From a virus: 34,084 bases of DNA. The notes under the pieces are model-generated. The model saw nothing but the letters and a program-made list of their open reading frames with translations. It was not told the DNA's origin and made no database searches. The translations under genes and the position numbers were made by a program. The stretch is from IMG/VR virus record IMGVR_UViG_3300044703_000135, positions 1 through 34,084 of that record; one strand, 5' to 3'. Positions 15,289 through 23,605 of this stretch are shown piece by piece; within the stretch, counting starts at the first letter, position 1, and each line of letters opens with the position of its first letter.

Positions 15289-15738
15289 AATCCATTGTCG
15301 CAGACCGCCCTTACCGAACCGTAACGTTCAGGGGTGCCATGTGGTTCGAGGTACGGACGGCCGATTCGCGGATAAATTGCATTGGGCGGCTGTTCTACCT
15401 TGATTTGGGCGACGCCGCAATAGCTTACATCGGCTTTTCCAAGCCCAGGTCAAGATGAGCGGTGCTCTCCTCCATAGGAAAAATACCGCACAGACTACAA
15501 GACCATATCCGCTTCCCGCTACCGATCCGAGCGGAGCTGTCGACCCTCCCTATGGCTACGTGACCAAAATCTCCTACCCCGAAAACATGACAGAAATTAA
15601 GTTCACTATGTTTGACGTCCGTCAACTAGGGAAAAAGCGGTTCTTTTCGCTCAGTGTCGTTAAAACAACACGCGAATTTTTGCGCCCGAATGCAATTGGG
15701 GACATCGCACTGCCCGTAGCTCGGCAAAGAAAACTGAA
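15289..15738. other. Gap without a clear gene
   Basis: Between the PLD-like gene and the 96-aa phage gene. Open frames exist on both strands (plus 15455-15832; minus 15425-15625), but neither has a convincing ribosome site or recognisable protein. The promoter of the PLD-like/membrane pair should lie near its left part. It may be a decayed insertion. Confidence 0.4.
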
Positions 15739-16029
15739 TCACAAACCCTTATCCCATCGCCTCGCCTTCCCGGCCAGATCGTTCAACTCCCGCTGCGCCA
15801 GCTTGCCATCATTGACGATTCTGCTCAGGTGATTGTGAACCAAGCCGACCACCTGCACGGCTTGCCAGAGCCGTTCGCGCGCATCGGTGTCGCGCGCGGG
15901 CGTCACCCGCCACGCTTTGATGTAGTCGGCTTCCAGCCCGGCGAAGGCGCCGGTCAAGAGCTCATGCCGCAGCAGCGCTTCCGCCTGCGCGCCTTTGCCG
16001 ATGGCGGATTGCAGCTTGTCGTCGCTCAT
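15739..16029 (-). CDS. Small phage protein, 96 aa
   Basis: A 96-residue helical protein: MSDDKLQSAIGKGAQAEALL, then HELLTGAFAGLEADYIKAWR, then ARERLWQAVQVVGLVHNHL and a basic end. The ATG at 16029 overlaps the stop of the repeat-containing protein. Similar small helical proteins precede the scaffold or capsid gene in related prophages. Function unknown. It is the last virion-region gene before the accessory block. Confidence 0.65.
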   Translation of the reverse strand: MSDDKLQSAIGKGAQAEALLRHELLTGAFAGLEADYIKAWRVTPARDTDARERLWQAVQVVGLVHNHLSRIVNDGKLAQRELNDLAGKARRWDKGL

Positions 16030-16991
16030 GCCGCCAACAGAAGCGCGATCGCTTCTTCCTCGTCGCGCATGTCCTGCTCGGCCTTGGCCGCCAGGGCGAG
16101 AGCCATGACCGCTCGCGAATGACGCATCGCATCGGCGGTGCCGTGCGCGCCGGCCATGGCGCGCAGGGCATCGGCCAGCGCGCGCCTGTTCGCATCGGCG
16201 GCGTTCGTTCGGTCTTCGGCAAGCCGCGCCGTTTCGATCGCCGCCTTGGCCTGCCGTGCCGCGGCGAGCGCTGCTTCGCGCGCGGCCTTGCGCTTGCGTT
16301 CCTGTGCCCGCTGCTCCGCCTGCTCCTGCGCCGCGGCCGCGTCGACGATCGCGCGATAGCGCCGCTTGCTGAACGGCGTGCCGGAGCGGCGTTCATCCCC
16401 GGCATGGTGGACAATGATCGTCCCGCCGCCGCCAAGGAATTCCGAGCTGAGATTGGCCTCGATACCGGTGAGGGTGTAGGCGCCCGGCTCAGATACGAAC
16501 GTAACCTTGAATTTGGTCCCGCCGGCACGGGATATGACCGAACCAATACCCGATCCTGTCCCGCCGCCGATCCCACCGAGATATCCGATGGAATCGGCAT
16601 TGAGGCTGTACGCGCCAACCGAGCCGGCAAGCTGCGTCGAGAACAGCGCGCTTTGGCCGGTAAGGGCGAATGAGCCCGCGGCAATGACTGCCGATACCCG
16701 AAACGTCGCGGCCTGGCCCGAAAGCAGAAGGCTGCCTGCGCCTTCCGCCATGCCGACTCGGAACGCCGCGCTTTGCCCGGTCAGGGCAAGCGAGCCGGCC
16801 ACACTCACTATCGATGGGCGAAAAACCGCATCCTGTCCGGCCAGGACAAACGACCCGGCAGAATTTGCCAGCGTGGTATTGAACGTCGCCGCTTGGCCGG
16901 CAAGAGCAAACGACCCCGCATCTAAAGCAAGCTCAAATGAACCAGATCTGATTATCCCGCCGATGGGAAAACCGATAGGGTTGCCGATCAT
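16026..16991 (-). CDS. Tail/structural protein with five 20-residue repeats
   Basis: 321 residues in three parts. Residues about 25-124 hold five consecutive 20-residue repeats, each starting AGS(F/L)xL(A/T/S)GQxAxF, followed by a degenerate sixth. A Gly-rich stretch and further strands come next (about 135-200, including KFKVTFVSEPGAYTLTG, itself echoing the repeat). The C-terminal 120 residues are a charged Ala/Arg/Glu-rich helix (AAAQEQAEQRAQERKRKAAR). The repeats suggest a beta-solenoid or fibre-like stalk, and the helix an assembly domain. The ATG overlaps the stop of the 59-aa gene. Its exact virion role is unknown. Confidence 0.65.
   Translation of the reverse strand: MIGNPIGFPIGGIIRSGSFELALDAGSFALAGQAATFNTTLANSAGSFVLAGQDAVFRPSIVSVAGSLALTGQSAAFRVGMAEGAGSLLLSGQAATFRVSAVIAAGSFALTGQSALFSTQLAGSVGAYSLNADSIGYLGGIGGGTGSGIGSVISRAGGTKFKVTFVSEPGAYTLTGIEANLSSEFLGGGGTIIVHHAGDERRSGTPFSKRRYRAIVDAAAAQEQAEQRAQERKRKAAREAALAAARQAKAAIETARLAEDRTNAADANRRALADALRAMAGAHGTADAMRHSRAVMALALAAKAEQDMRDEEEAIALLLAA
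16680..16920 (-). repeat. 60-bp coding tandem repeats
   Basis: Inside the 321-residue protein, about five units of 60 bp encode a 20-residue motif with AGS, GQ and an aromatic at fixed places. Third positions and inter-motif residues differ between units, so the repeats are old and kept by selection on the protein. Boundaries are approximate. Confidence 0.6.
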
Positions 16992-17167
16992 TTATTATCT
17001 TCTCGTGGTTTTGGCGGAGCGGCTTGCAGTTCGAGTGCGCCGTTGGCCACCGCTGTCAGCGTGCTCATCATCGGATTGCTGGTAATGGCGCTGTAAAACA
17101 TCGGCGGCACGAACGGATAAACCGCATTGATGGCATTGATGAGGGCCTTGGCTTGGTCGCTATTCAC
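16988..17167 (-). CDS. Small phage protein, 59 aa (GTG start)
   Basis: 59 residues from a GTG at 17167: (M)NSDQAKALINAINAVYPFVP, then PMFYSAITSNPMMSTLTAVA and a Pro-rich charged tail. A perfect AAGGAGG lies five bases before the GTG, which also overlaps the upstream gene's end (GTGAATAG), so I reject longer starts in frame up to 17302. Function unknown; probably a small tail or head-region protein. Confidence 0.6.
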   Translation of the reverse strand: MNSDQAKALINAINAVYPFVPPMFYSAITSNPMMSTLTAVANGALELQAAPPKPREDNK

Positions 17168-17480
17168 CGGCGCCTCCTTGCGCCTTTTCATCGGTGGCAC
17201 GTCGCCGCAGCGCGTAACCCAGCGCGCGGATCGGGCCGAACAGGTCAGACACTTTTCCGCCGCTCGGCAGCGGCAAGTTCTTGATCGCGCCATAAGTGAC
17301 ATCGACGCGTTCAGACCCGAAGGTCGGGTCGGTCACCCGCTCGGCAGCGGCATACAGCGCATCCTGGAAATGCACGACGATACGCCAGTCGTCGCGATTT
17401 TCGCCTTCTGAAAATACTTCCAGGCGCGCGATATTGCGGTCCAGCTCTGCCGGTCCGAATGTCTTGACTGTGACGCCCAT
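17160..17480 (-). CDS. Phage protein, 106 aa
   Basis: 106 residues from the ATG at 17480 (MGVTVKTFGPAELDRNIARL), chosen for the AGAGGTC site six bases upstream. The sequence (DDWRIVVHFQDALYAAAERV) is a mixed alpha/beta fold with a basic C-terminus. It lies between the fibre-like gene and the 59-aa gene. No named family was recognised. Confidence 0.6.
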   Translation of the reverse strand: MGVTVKTFGPAELDRNIARLEVFSEGENRDDWRIVVHFQDALYAAAERVTDPTFGSERVDVTYGAIKNLPLPSGGKVSDLFGPIRALGYALRRRATDEKAQGGAGE

Positions 17481-17508
17481 TGTTTGACCTCTGATTACCA
17501 AGGCGGCG

Positions 17509-18573
17509 CTACGCGAGCAAGACGCCTTTCCATGTGGTGCCGGACGTGTTGAACCACAGCTTATTGTTGGTGGTGTCGTAGATCATCGGCAAGCGGCCAG
17601 TGTAATCGGCCGAGTCCCCGGTTGGAGCGCCTGCGCAGGTTGGGATGTAGAGGAAGCCCTTGGTTGCGTTCGTAGCGAGAGCGGCGGTCCCTACGATAAC
17701 GTTGCTATCCTCGACCTTAAATTCTTGGACGCCAGCATCGCCGGATATGACGGCGTAGTTGAAGCCGAGCGCAATGAAGCTCTGATCGGATACGTCCGTC
17801 GTGCGCTGAATGCGATGTTCGAGCTTGTCATGCGTCGTTCCCGCAGCGACTCTGTATTGAAGGAACCGTAGGTTTTCACCGTTCGTGTCAACTGTCAGAA
17901 GTCTTGCGAGTTCGGTGGCGTTTCCGACTGACGAGCCAACAGTCGCACCCGCAACGTCACACTTGGAATGCGTATTGGCCATCCCAATGCCGACGCCGCC
18001 ATTGATGTTAGCGACACCAGCAATACCAGCACCGCCAGCAACGGTAACCGCCCCGTTGGTGTAGGTCGTGGAGGCGGTCGTGGCGGACACCGCAAGGATG
18101 CCGCCGGCCAACGTCAAAGTATCGGCGGAGTGAGTAAGTGTAACGTCCCCGTTGTTGAAATTGATAACCGCGCCGGAGGCAAGGAACAGGTCGGACCACA
18201 TGAGGGAGGCGCTGCCCAGCGGCGCGCCGTCATTGCTGAACGGAAATGCACCCGACGACGTATCAACCTGCTTTCCGGCCGGGATGTCGTTGGTGACATC
18301 CTTGGTTCCGGCCGAGAAATTCACCGCATTGTTGCCGTTGGTGCTTTCGATCACCGTATCGCGGACCAGCGTGGTCGCGTTGCTCATGTGCCCGGTGCCG
18401 CGCTCGTATTCGGCCGCATCGCGGTTGGAGACGAAATAGTCGAAGACGTTGGTTGTCGCCCCGTTCCCGAAAGCGGTATTGAACGACTGCTTGCCGTTGA
18501 CGGCGGCCAGCGTCAGGTTTCCTGTCCCGGTCCCGGTTGTCGTTTGGTGGACAAGGTTAGCATGCGAGGCCAT
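17509..18573 (-). CDS. Tail fibre/appendage-like protein
   Basis: 354 residues. The N-terminal 90 residues (MASHANLVHQTTTGTGTGNL, then NVFDYFVSNRDAAEYERGTG and LVRDTVIESTNGNNAVNFSA) form a module seen at the N-terminus of many phage tail or fibre proteins. Gly/Thr/Val-rich beta repeats follow (TTYTNGAVTVAGGAGIAGVA, residues about 165-190), then a C-terminal beta domain ending with TNNKLWFNTSGTTWKGVLLA, a common terminal strand motif in phage fibres. It may attach to the tail or the capsid. It lies far from the collar-domain fibre, so this phage may have two appendage types. Confidence 0.65.
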   Translation of the reverse strand: MASHANLVHQTTTGTGTGNLTLAAVNGKQSFNTAFGNGATTNVFDYFVSNRDAAEYERGTGHMSNATTLVRDTVIESTNGNNAVNFSAGTKDVTNDIPAGKQVDTSSGAFPFSNDGAPLGSASLMWSDLFLASGAVINFNNGDVTLTHSADTLTLAGGILAVSATTASTTYTNGAVTVAGGAGIAGVANINGGVGIGMANTHSKCDVAGATVGSSVGNATELARLLTVDTNGENLRFLQYRVAAGTTHDKLEHRIQRTTDVSDQSFIALGFNYAVISGDAGVQEFKVEDSNVIVGTAALATNATKGFLYIPTCAGAPTGDSADYTGRLPMIYDTTNNKLWFNTSGTTWKGVLLA

Positions 18574-18577
18574 CGGA

Positions 18578-18997
18578 CTAGACCAGCGTCAACACGCCGG
18601 CGGAGGCGTCGAAGTCCACGAGGAAGCTATTGCCGCTCGTTATCGTGAGATTGGTCCCGTAATCCCAATAAGCGATCAGCTCGTCATTGGTCGCGGTGTC
18701 GTTGTAGAGCACGACGTAGCGGAACGGCCCGATCGAGCCCGGGGAAGCGGTGAACGTCACGTCGGCCAGGACCAGCTTGTAGGTGCCGGCGGTCTGCGCC
18801 GACGATGAAATCGTCGCCGTGGCGCCGCCTGTCGTGTAGCCGTTGCCGCTCGCGATCTGGGTGATATCCGCGAGCACCGTGTTGGAAGCCGACGGCGCGG
18901 AATTGGTCAGGACCACTTTGAGCGTGTCCGATCCGAGATTGTGGACCTTCTCCGCCAAGGCTTCGACGAAGGAATTGAATTTCGTGAACGTGGCCAT
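18578..18997 (-). CDS. Phage structural-type protein, 139 aa
   Basis: 139 residues, beta-rich and Thr/Ser/Ala-rich: MATFTKFNSFVEALAEKVHN, KVVLTNSAPSASNTVLADIT, GPFRYVVLYNDTATNDELIA and WDYGTNLTITSGNSFLVDFD. This pattern (start, AEKVHNLGSDTLKVVLTN) is widely seen in phage head-tail regions as a conserved protein of unknown function. It lies between portal and the fibre-like gene, 422 bases of repeats behind the portal. Confidence 0.65.
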   Translation of the reverse strand: MATFTKFNSFVEALAEKVHNLGSDTLKVVLTNSAPSASNTVLADITQIASGNGYTTGGATATISSSAQTAGTYKLVLADVTFTASPGSIGPFRYVVLYNDTATNDELIAYWDYGTNLTITSGNSFLVDFDASAGVLTLV

Positions 18998-19419
18998 CGT
19001 TGATTCCTAAGGTGTCATCCACGCGAGCGCGCGGATTGAAGCGCCTGCTTGTCACGGCACGCCGGCGCGCTCCCTCTCCCCTGTGGGGAGAGGGTTGGGG
19101 TGAGGGGGTTCCGGCCTATCGATAGACCGTACGCCCTCACCCGCCTCGCCATAAGACATTATGGCGAGGCGACCTCTCCCACCGAACTCGGTTTACCCGA
19201 GTTCGGTGTATTGATTGCCGAAGTCGGATACATCCGACTTCGGCTGGAGAGGTGAAGTGCGATCGTGCGCTTGCTTGTTACGGCACGCTGGCGCGCTCCC
19301 TCTCCCCGGTGGGGAGAGGGTTGGGGTGAGGGGGTTCCAGCCTATCGATAGTCCGTACGCCCTCACCCGCCTCGCCATAAGACGTTATGGCGAGGCGACC
19401 TCTCCCACCGAACTCGGGT
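18998..19419. other. Gap filled by two copies of a host-type repeat
   Basis: No gene is supported here. The gap between the portal stop and the 139-aa gene is almost wholly made of two tandem copies of a repeat containing nested palindromes; the second copy runs on into the portal gene. Confidence 0.7.
19047..19257. repeat. Intergenic repeat unit, copy 1
   Basis: A 211-bp unit with several nested inverted repeats: CCTCTCCC...GGGAGAGG, CTCGCCATAAGACATTATGGCGAG, CCGAACTCGG...CCGAGTTCGG and CCGAAGTCGGATACATCCGACTTCGG (quoted in parts). It is nearly identical to copy 2, 226 bp to its right. Confidence 0.8.
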
Positions 19420-19484
19420 TTACCCGAGTTCGGAGTATTGATTGCCGAAGTCGGATACATCCGACTTCGGCTGGAGAGGTGAAG
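19273..19484. repeat. Intergenic repeat unit, copy 2, entering the portal gene
   Basis: A 212-bp second copy with the same nested palindromes, differing from copy 1 by scattered substitutions and one inserted G in CTCGGGTTTACCCGAG. Its right-hand 65 bases encode the last residues and the stop codon of the portal protein. Confidence 0.8.
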
Positions 19485-21690
19485 GGACCGGCTCGACGCC
19501 GATGACGCGGTTCTGGGCGTCGCGGATGACGCGTTTCGGTCCGCTGACCTGGCGCAGGGCGGCAAGCAACTCGCCGAACAGCGGCGACGGATCGAAGCCG
19601 GCCGCCGGCGGGGCGTCGGCGCCCTCGCCTTCCGCCGCGCTCTGTCCAGCCGCGGCGTGCATCGGCCGCGGCTTGAACACCTCGCCGATCAGCTTGCGGT
19701 CGTGCTCCTGCTTCTTCAGCTCGGCATCGAGCAGCTTGAGCTGGCGCTCGAGCTCGAAGCGCTGCTGCGCCAGCGCCATCTCCGATTCCACTTTCTTGTT
19801 CTGGGTCGCGATGTCGGTCTGCGCCTGCAGCTTCTCGAGCTCGGCGCGGAACTGCATTTCCGTGAGCCGCGGGTCCTGCTGCGGCGCCGGCGGCGGCTGG
19901 CCGGCGGGGTCGGTGAAGAACATGTCGGTGTTCTTCAGCTCCAGGATCTTCGCCACTTCTTTCGCCGAGTTATAAAGATTGTTGGGCGAGACTAGGTTGC
20001 TCATGCCCGCCGCCACCGCTTCCTTCTGCAGCCCGATCAGCGCCATGATCTGCGCCAAGCGCTCGGAGCGGCTGCCGGTGCCGAGCCCGACATTGATGGT
20101 CATGTCGTTGCGGGATTTCCATTCCCGCGGATCGACCGACACCCAGGTGTTGCGGAGGCGGACAGAGGCGGGCTTGGTTCCGTGCTTTCTAATGGTCCCG
20201 TGAAGGAGCGAGAACAAGTCCCGTATGCCCGTCTCCGCAAAGATGCGCGCGATCAGCTTCACCCGCGCCTGAGCCGCCGAGAATAATTGGTTGACCGCCG
20301 TGGCCGACTGGTTCTGCAGGGCGTTGGCGTCAATGCCCTGCCCCTGCCGGGTGACGCCGGTGCGCCATTCCCGCGTCATGTCCTGGTATTCGAGCAGCGG
20401 ATAGACATGGTTGCCGATGGTCGGCACCACCTGCCACTGGATGCCGCCCGGCTGCTTGGTGCGCACCACGCCGCCCGGGCGCGAGACCAACAGATCGTCA
20501 AGCGTCTGCTCGCTGGCGTGGGATTCCGCCACTTCCACGCGCGGATTGTTGGCGAGATAGGCGTTGTCCAATAGCGCGCGCAGCAGCGCGGTCTTGATGC
20601 GCTGGATATCCATCACCAGGTCGGCGATCGAGCGGCCGAAGAAGCGATGGGTGATGATCACCGGCGTCATGGCCGCGAACGGCACCATGTCCTGCCGCAC
20701 CACGTCGTCCTCGCCGTTGCGTCGCAGGATCTCGCTTTGGTCGCCGCCGGTGGTGACGCGATAGAGCGCCGGCTTGTCGTCGCCGTCGTAATCCAGCCGC
20801 ACATAATGTTCGGTGATGCGGATCAGGCGGTTGGAGCGGTTGGCGCCGTCATCGGCTTCCGCGCGCGCGCCTTCGTCCACCGTATCGCGCGCCTGGGATT
20901 CGCTGTTGCCGCTCGCGCTATCGGACGGCAGCCGCTTGACCTGCGCCGGCTCATAGCCCTGGCCGATCAGCTCGGCCTGCTCGCGCAGCACCTCGTGGAA
21001 GCAATAGCCGGCGTCGCAGATGCGCCGGGCATTGCGCGCGATGCCGAATTCCTCCGGCGGCACGCCTTCGACCCTGGCGCATTCGTAGGTGCGGCGCGTG
21101 ACCAGGGTCACGTCGTGCAGCTTCGCCTGCGGCGCATCCGGATCGTCCGGTGGGGCGCGCCAGTCCGGGTCGGGCCGTTCGCTGTGCTCGACGATCTCGA
21201 CTTCGGGATCGGAAAGCAGCAGCGCAAAGGCGTCGTCGGGCTGGTCGAAATAGGTCTCGCGCTCTTCCTCCTCTTTCGTCTCCCACCAGACCTTGACGAT
21301 GCCGACCTTGGAGAGGAGCGCATCCTTGATGAAGGAATAGAGCGTGAGGAAGCCCGGGTTCTTCTGCATGAAGACGTGGTTGACGTATTCCGTTTCCTGC
21401 AGGGCGGCGGCGACGTCCTCCGGCCCGACCGGCTCGAACTGCACCACCTCGTCGGAGCCGCAGAAGATCTCCATCAGCGGCGGCATCAGCCCTTCGATGG
21501 TGTCGGCCACATCGGTGGACACCGCCTTGGAGCGCCCATCCACCGGCGGCATGTCCTTCGACATGTCGCCGAGATAGTAGTCCATGGCGTCGCCGCGCTC
21601 CGCGGACAGCGTCGAGGAATTGGCCGACAGCGCAGCCTGCTTCTCCACCGCAAGCATGGCCTTGAGCGTGGACGACGAGATGCGGGGCAT
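19420..21690 (-). CDS. Portal protein
   Basis: 756 residues. The N-terminal two thirds match P22/SU10-type portal proteins: YYLGDMSKDMPPVDGRSKAV (residues 38-57), TDVADTIEGLMPPLMEIFCG, SFIKDALLSKVGIVKVWWET, ITHRFFGRSIADLVMDIQRI and ALLRALLDNAYLANNPRVEV. A Gln/Glu-rich coiled-coil C-terminus follows (about 620-690), typical of the barrel or crown. Twelve subunits form the DNA channel and dock terminase and tail adaptor. The last 20 or so residues (PLQPKSDVSDFGNQYSELG) are encoded by an intergenic repeat that replaced the native end. It follows the metallopeptidase-like gene by 3 bases. Confidence 0.9.
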   Translation of the reverse strand: MPRISSSTLKAMLAVEKQAALSANSSTLSAERGDAMDYYLGDMSKDMPPVDGRSKAVSTDVADTIEGLMPPLMEIFCGSDEVVQFEPVGPEDVAAALQETEYVNHVFMQKNPGFLTLYSFIKDALLSKVGIVKVWWETKEEEERETYFDQPDDAFALLLSDPEVEIVEHSERPDPDWRAPPDDPDAPQAKLHDVTLVTRRTYECARVEGVPPEEFGIARNARRICDAGYCFHEVLREQAELIGQGYEPAQVKRLPSDSASGNSESQARDTVDEGARAEADDGANRSNRLIRITEHYVRLDYDGDDKPALYRVTTGGDQSEILRRNGEDDVVRQDMVPFAAMTPVIITHRFFGRSIADLVMDIQRIKTALLRALLDNAYLANNPRVEVAESHASEQTLDDLLVSRPGGVVRTKQPGGIQWQVVPTIGNHVYPLLEYQDMTREWRTGVTRQGQGIDANALQNQSATAVNQLFSAAQARVKLIARIFAETGIRDLFSLLHGTIRKHGTKPASVRLRNTWVSVDPREWKSRNDMTINVGLGTGSRSERLAQIMALIGLQKEAVAAGMSNLVSPNNLYNSAKEVAKILELKNTDMFFTDPAGQPPPAPQQDPRLTEMQFRAELEKLQAQTDIATQNKKVESEMALAQQRFELERQLKLLDAELKKQEHDRKLIGEVFKPRPMHAAAGQSAAEGEGADAPPAAGFDPSPLFGELLAALRQVSGPKRVIRDAQNRVIGVEPVPSPLQPKSDVSDFGNQYSELG

Positions 21691-21693
21691 GAT

Positions 21694-22584
21694 CTAATCG
21701 AAAAATATCGGAGGCATTGGAGACGGAATCCGGAGTGGATAAAGCGGTTCGAAAGTATCGGAATCCAAGATGATTTGCCGTTCGTCCGGAACTTCCTGGT
21801 CGAGCCAAGGTGGACGCTCAAGGCGCTGCGCAGGGGACATTTTCAAGCGGCGTTCGGTAAGCGTTGCTTCTTCCTCCCCGGCCAGCTCCCGATATGCGGC
21901 TTCCGCATTCCTTTGCCGGGCTGGACCGACCGCGCGGTCCCGGTCGATAAAGTACTGCATCAAATTGACGCTACCCCCTGGTGCAAAACCTTCTCGATAT
22001 TGAACGGCGTGGCCCAATTCGTGAACTACTGCTTTGAGACGCTCTTCGGGATCAAGCGCTGCCGAGATCTCGATTGTTTCAGGTTCGTCCCTATACGGCC
22101 GTATATAGCGAGCCGAAGCACCGGACATGCCTGCTACAATCCGGACCTGAATCTTCGCCAGGTCGGGATGAGCTTTGAAAAGACGTGGATGGTTGAGCAG
22201 TTCGCCGATCGTATTGCCGCCGGGATTCAGCGTCGCGTCATGATCTGAAACCTCGAACCGCGGTTTCCCGTCCGCAAGTCGCAACCATCCCGTCGACGAC
22301 AGGACTCTATCGCGGGGAAGGCCCTTACTTTCCATCTCCTCGGCCCGCTCGAGCGCTGCATGATCGGCCGTTTGAGCATTACGGCCCACAAAGGTTACCG
22401 GTGTGAAGCGCAGGAGATTGTCGCTCCATGCCACTGCCGGGTTGACCGTCGGCTGGCCAAAGTCACCCCGTCCCATTTCAAAGCGAGAGCTTTCATTTTG
22501 TAGCGGCACGCGCTCCCACGACTCCGGTTCGGGCGCTTTCCTCATCAGAGATTCGAGCAACAGCGGATTGCTAATTATCGTCAT
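21694..22584 (-). CDS. Metallopeptidase-like phage protein (HELGH), copy 1
   Basis: 296 residues. AVVHELGHAVQYREGF (residues 185-200) is a zinc-metallopeptidase HExxH motif. Around it are ETIEISAALDPEERLK upstream and a conserved helix GEEEATLTERRLKM downstream that could supply a third ligand. It resembles the LPD23-like domain of large polyvalent phage proteins (family name from memory). The C-terminus ends with a conserved acidic/Pro strand (RQIILDSD...PPIFFD). It is a diverged paralog of 24970-25794, with shared GGNTIGELLNHP-type segments. It lies between the portal gene and the secreted-protein array. It may process a virion protein; substrate unknown. Confidence 0.7.
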   Translation of the reverse strand: MTIISNPLLLESLMRKAPEPESWERVPLQNESSRFEMGRGDFGQPTVNPAVAWSDNLLRFTPVTFVGRNAQTADHAALERAEEMESKGLPRDRVLSSTGWLRLADGKPRFEVSDHDATLNPGGNTIGELLNHPRLFKAHPDLAKIQVRIVAGMSGASARYIRPYRDEPETIEISAALDPEERLKAVVHELGHAVQYREGFAPGGSVNLMQYFIDRDRAVGPARQRNAEAAYRELAGEEEATLTERRLKMSPAQRLERPPWLDQEVPDERQIILDSDTFEPLYPLRIPSPMPPIFFD

Positions 22585-22789
22585 GGCATTATTCCTAATA
22601 GCGGATCGTGAACCGCGCTTTGGAGCAGCATGCGGCGGTACCGCGCTCGGCGCATTACACCATCACGCAGGGCCGGCAGGCACGTCGTCTCACGGGCGAC
22701 CAAGTCCGTGTCCGCTGCACCGGCTTGGCGCCTGCTGACCGCGGCCGGACGACCGCGTATTTTCAAAAGCAGGATGTCGGCCCGCCATA

Positions 22790-22818
22790 TTGCAACCGAA
22801 ATTGTCCGGGCAAATAAG
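22790..22818 (+). promoter_or_regulatory. Candidate promoter of PAN gene 1
   Basis: TTGCAA (22790-22795), a 17-base spacer and AATAAG (22813-22818), 24 bases before the start codon. The surrounding bases (CATATTGCAACC) recur before three other PAN genes. Confidence 0.45.
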
Positions 22819-22841
22819 CCGCTTTACGCAGGGAGGGTGTC

Positions 22842-23237
22842 ATGAATTCGAAGTGTCTGGCTTTTGCTACCAGCCTGCTTTTATTGAACGCCGTTCCGTC
22901 CGCTGCCGAGCGCGGACGCGACTACATGTGGTTGCCCGAGACGTCACTCACGTTCGAGCGTAATTTCGAGCCGTTCGCACGTGTCGATACAATGGACGCT
23001 TGCCGGGACATTTGTCTGAAAGATGAGCGTTGCAGCGGCTGGACCTATTATCATTCCGACTTCGTCGGAGCCGGGCCGCGCGAAACCTGGGAGCCGTTGC
23101 GCCGCACGTGCGTGGTCGGCGCGGGTATCAAAGAGCGCAATTTCAGGGGTGCGCCCGGCCGCACCTCCGGTGTAATCACGCTATCCCGCGAGTGCGCGCC
23201 GCTTCCCGGAGTCGATCCCCGTTCCTACATGTGTTGA
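22842..23237 (+). CDS. Secreted PAN/Apple-like protein, copy 1
   Basis: 131 residues with a signal peptide (1-22, ending PSAAE). The mature part has a PAN/Apple-like core: TSLTFERNFEPFARVD, then CRDICLKDERCSGWTYY (Cys54, Cys58, Cys64), RETWEPLRRTC (Cys90) and GRTSGVI, with Cys118 and a C-terminal Cys131. Six mature Cys suggest three disulfides. PAN domains bind proteins or glycans outside the cell. The start at 22842 has GGAGGG five bases upstream. It points away from the metallopeptidase-like gene and is the first of three tandem plus-strand paralogs. A role in lysogen surface properties is inference. Confidence 0.75.
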   Translation: MNSKCLAFATSLLLLNAVPSAAERGRDYMWLPETSLTFERNFEPFARVDTMDACRDICLKDERCSGWTYYHSDFVGAGPRETWEPLRRTCVVGAGIKERNFRGAPGRTSGVITLSRECAPLPGVDPRSYMC

Positions 23238-23298
23238 GCGCACATCCGCGTCCGCTTTGCTTCTTAAGCGTCGCGCGATGATTGCCCCGGAATCAAAA

Positions 23299-23324
23299 GC
23301 CCGGCTCGGTGTCACCGGCCGGGC
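23299..23324 (+). terminator. Hairpin, possible terminator after PAN gene 1
   Basis: GCCCGGCTCGGT / ACCGGCCGGGC can form a long, strong stem after the stop codon of the first PAN gene. It is followed by only a weak T-run (GCAATTCTT), so terminator strength is uncertain. Near-identical hairpins occur at 24115-24140 and 28403-28427. Confidence 0.5.
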
Positions 23325-23436
23325 GCAATTCTTGGATTTGTATTTCCCGAATTATCCGCGTCGCGCGGTTTCGTCAAACGCGAAGTCTTCGCCCCTGTGA
23401 ACTTCTGTCGATGAATGACGTATGCGCTGCACTTCG

Positions 23437-23560
23437 CGTCATTCCGGGGCGCGAGCGCAGCTCGCGAACCCGGAATCCATCACGGCGATGTACCACAATC
23501 ACAACGACACGGAGTTATGGATTCCGGCTCTCGGGCATTCCTGCCCTCGGCCGGAATGAC
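23437..23560. repeat. Bradyrhizobial-type palindromic repeat, copy 1
   Basis: The arms CGTCATTCCGGGGCGCGAGC and GGCCGGAATGAC, with inner arms ACCCGGAATCCAT and ATGGATTCCGG, form a large imperfect palindrome. This is a well-known type of dispersed repeat in Bradyrhizobiaceae, supporting the host guess. It recurs at 24253-24376. Confidence 0.7.
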
Positions 23561-23605
23561 AGCTCGACGCGTATTTGCACAAGGGACGGATATTGCTCCG
23601 CCTTA

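Larger units (their letters stand above)
23238..23605. repeat. Intergenic part of an about 816-bp tandem duplication, copy 1
   Basis: The sequence after PAN copy 1 matches that after copy 2 (24054-24414) almost base for base over long stretches (GAGCGCACATCCGCGTCCGC at both). It holds a hairpin and a host-type palindromic repeat. No gene of its own is supported. Confidence 0.75.

Noticed and set aside
15455-15832. Plus-strand open frame of 125 codons
   Set aside because: It overlaps the 96-aa phage gene by 94 bases, has a weak ribosome site and no recognisable protein.
19047-19484. CRISPR array
   Set aside because: There are only two long units with internal palindromes, not short repeats with unique spacers.
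20647-22248. Long open frame (533 codons) on the plus strand
   Set aside because: It is antisense to the portal and peptidase-like genes. Its composition (Arg/His/Ala/Gly-rich, no motif) is that of a high-GC shadow frame.
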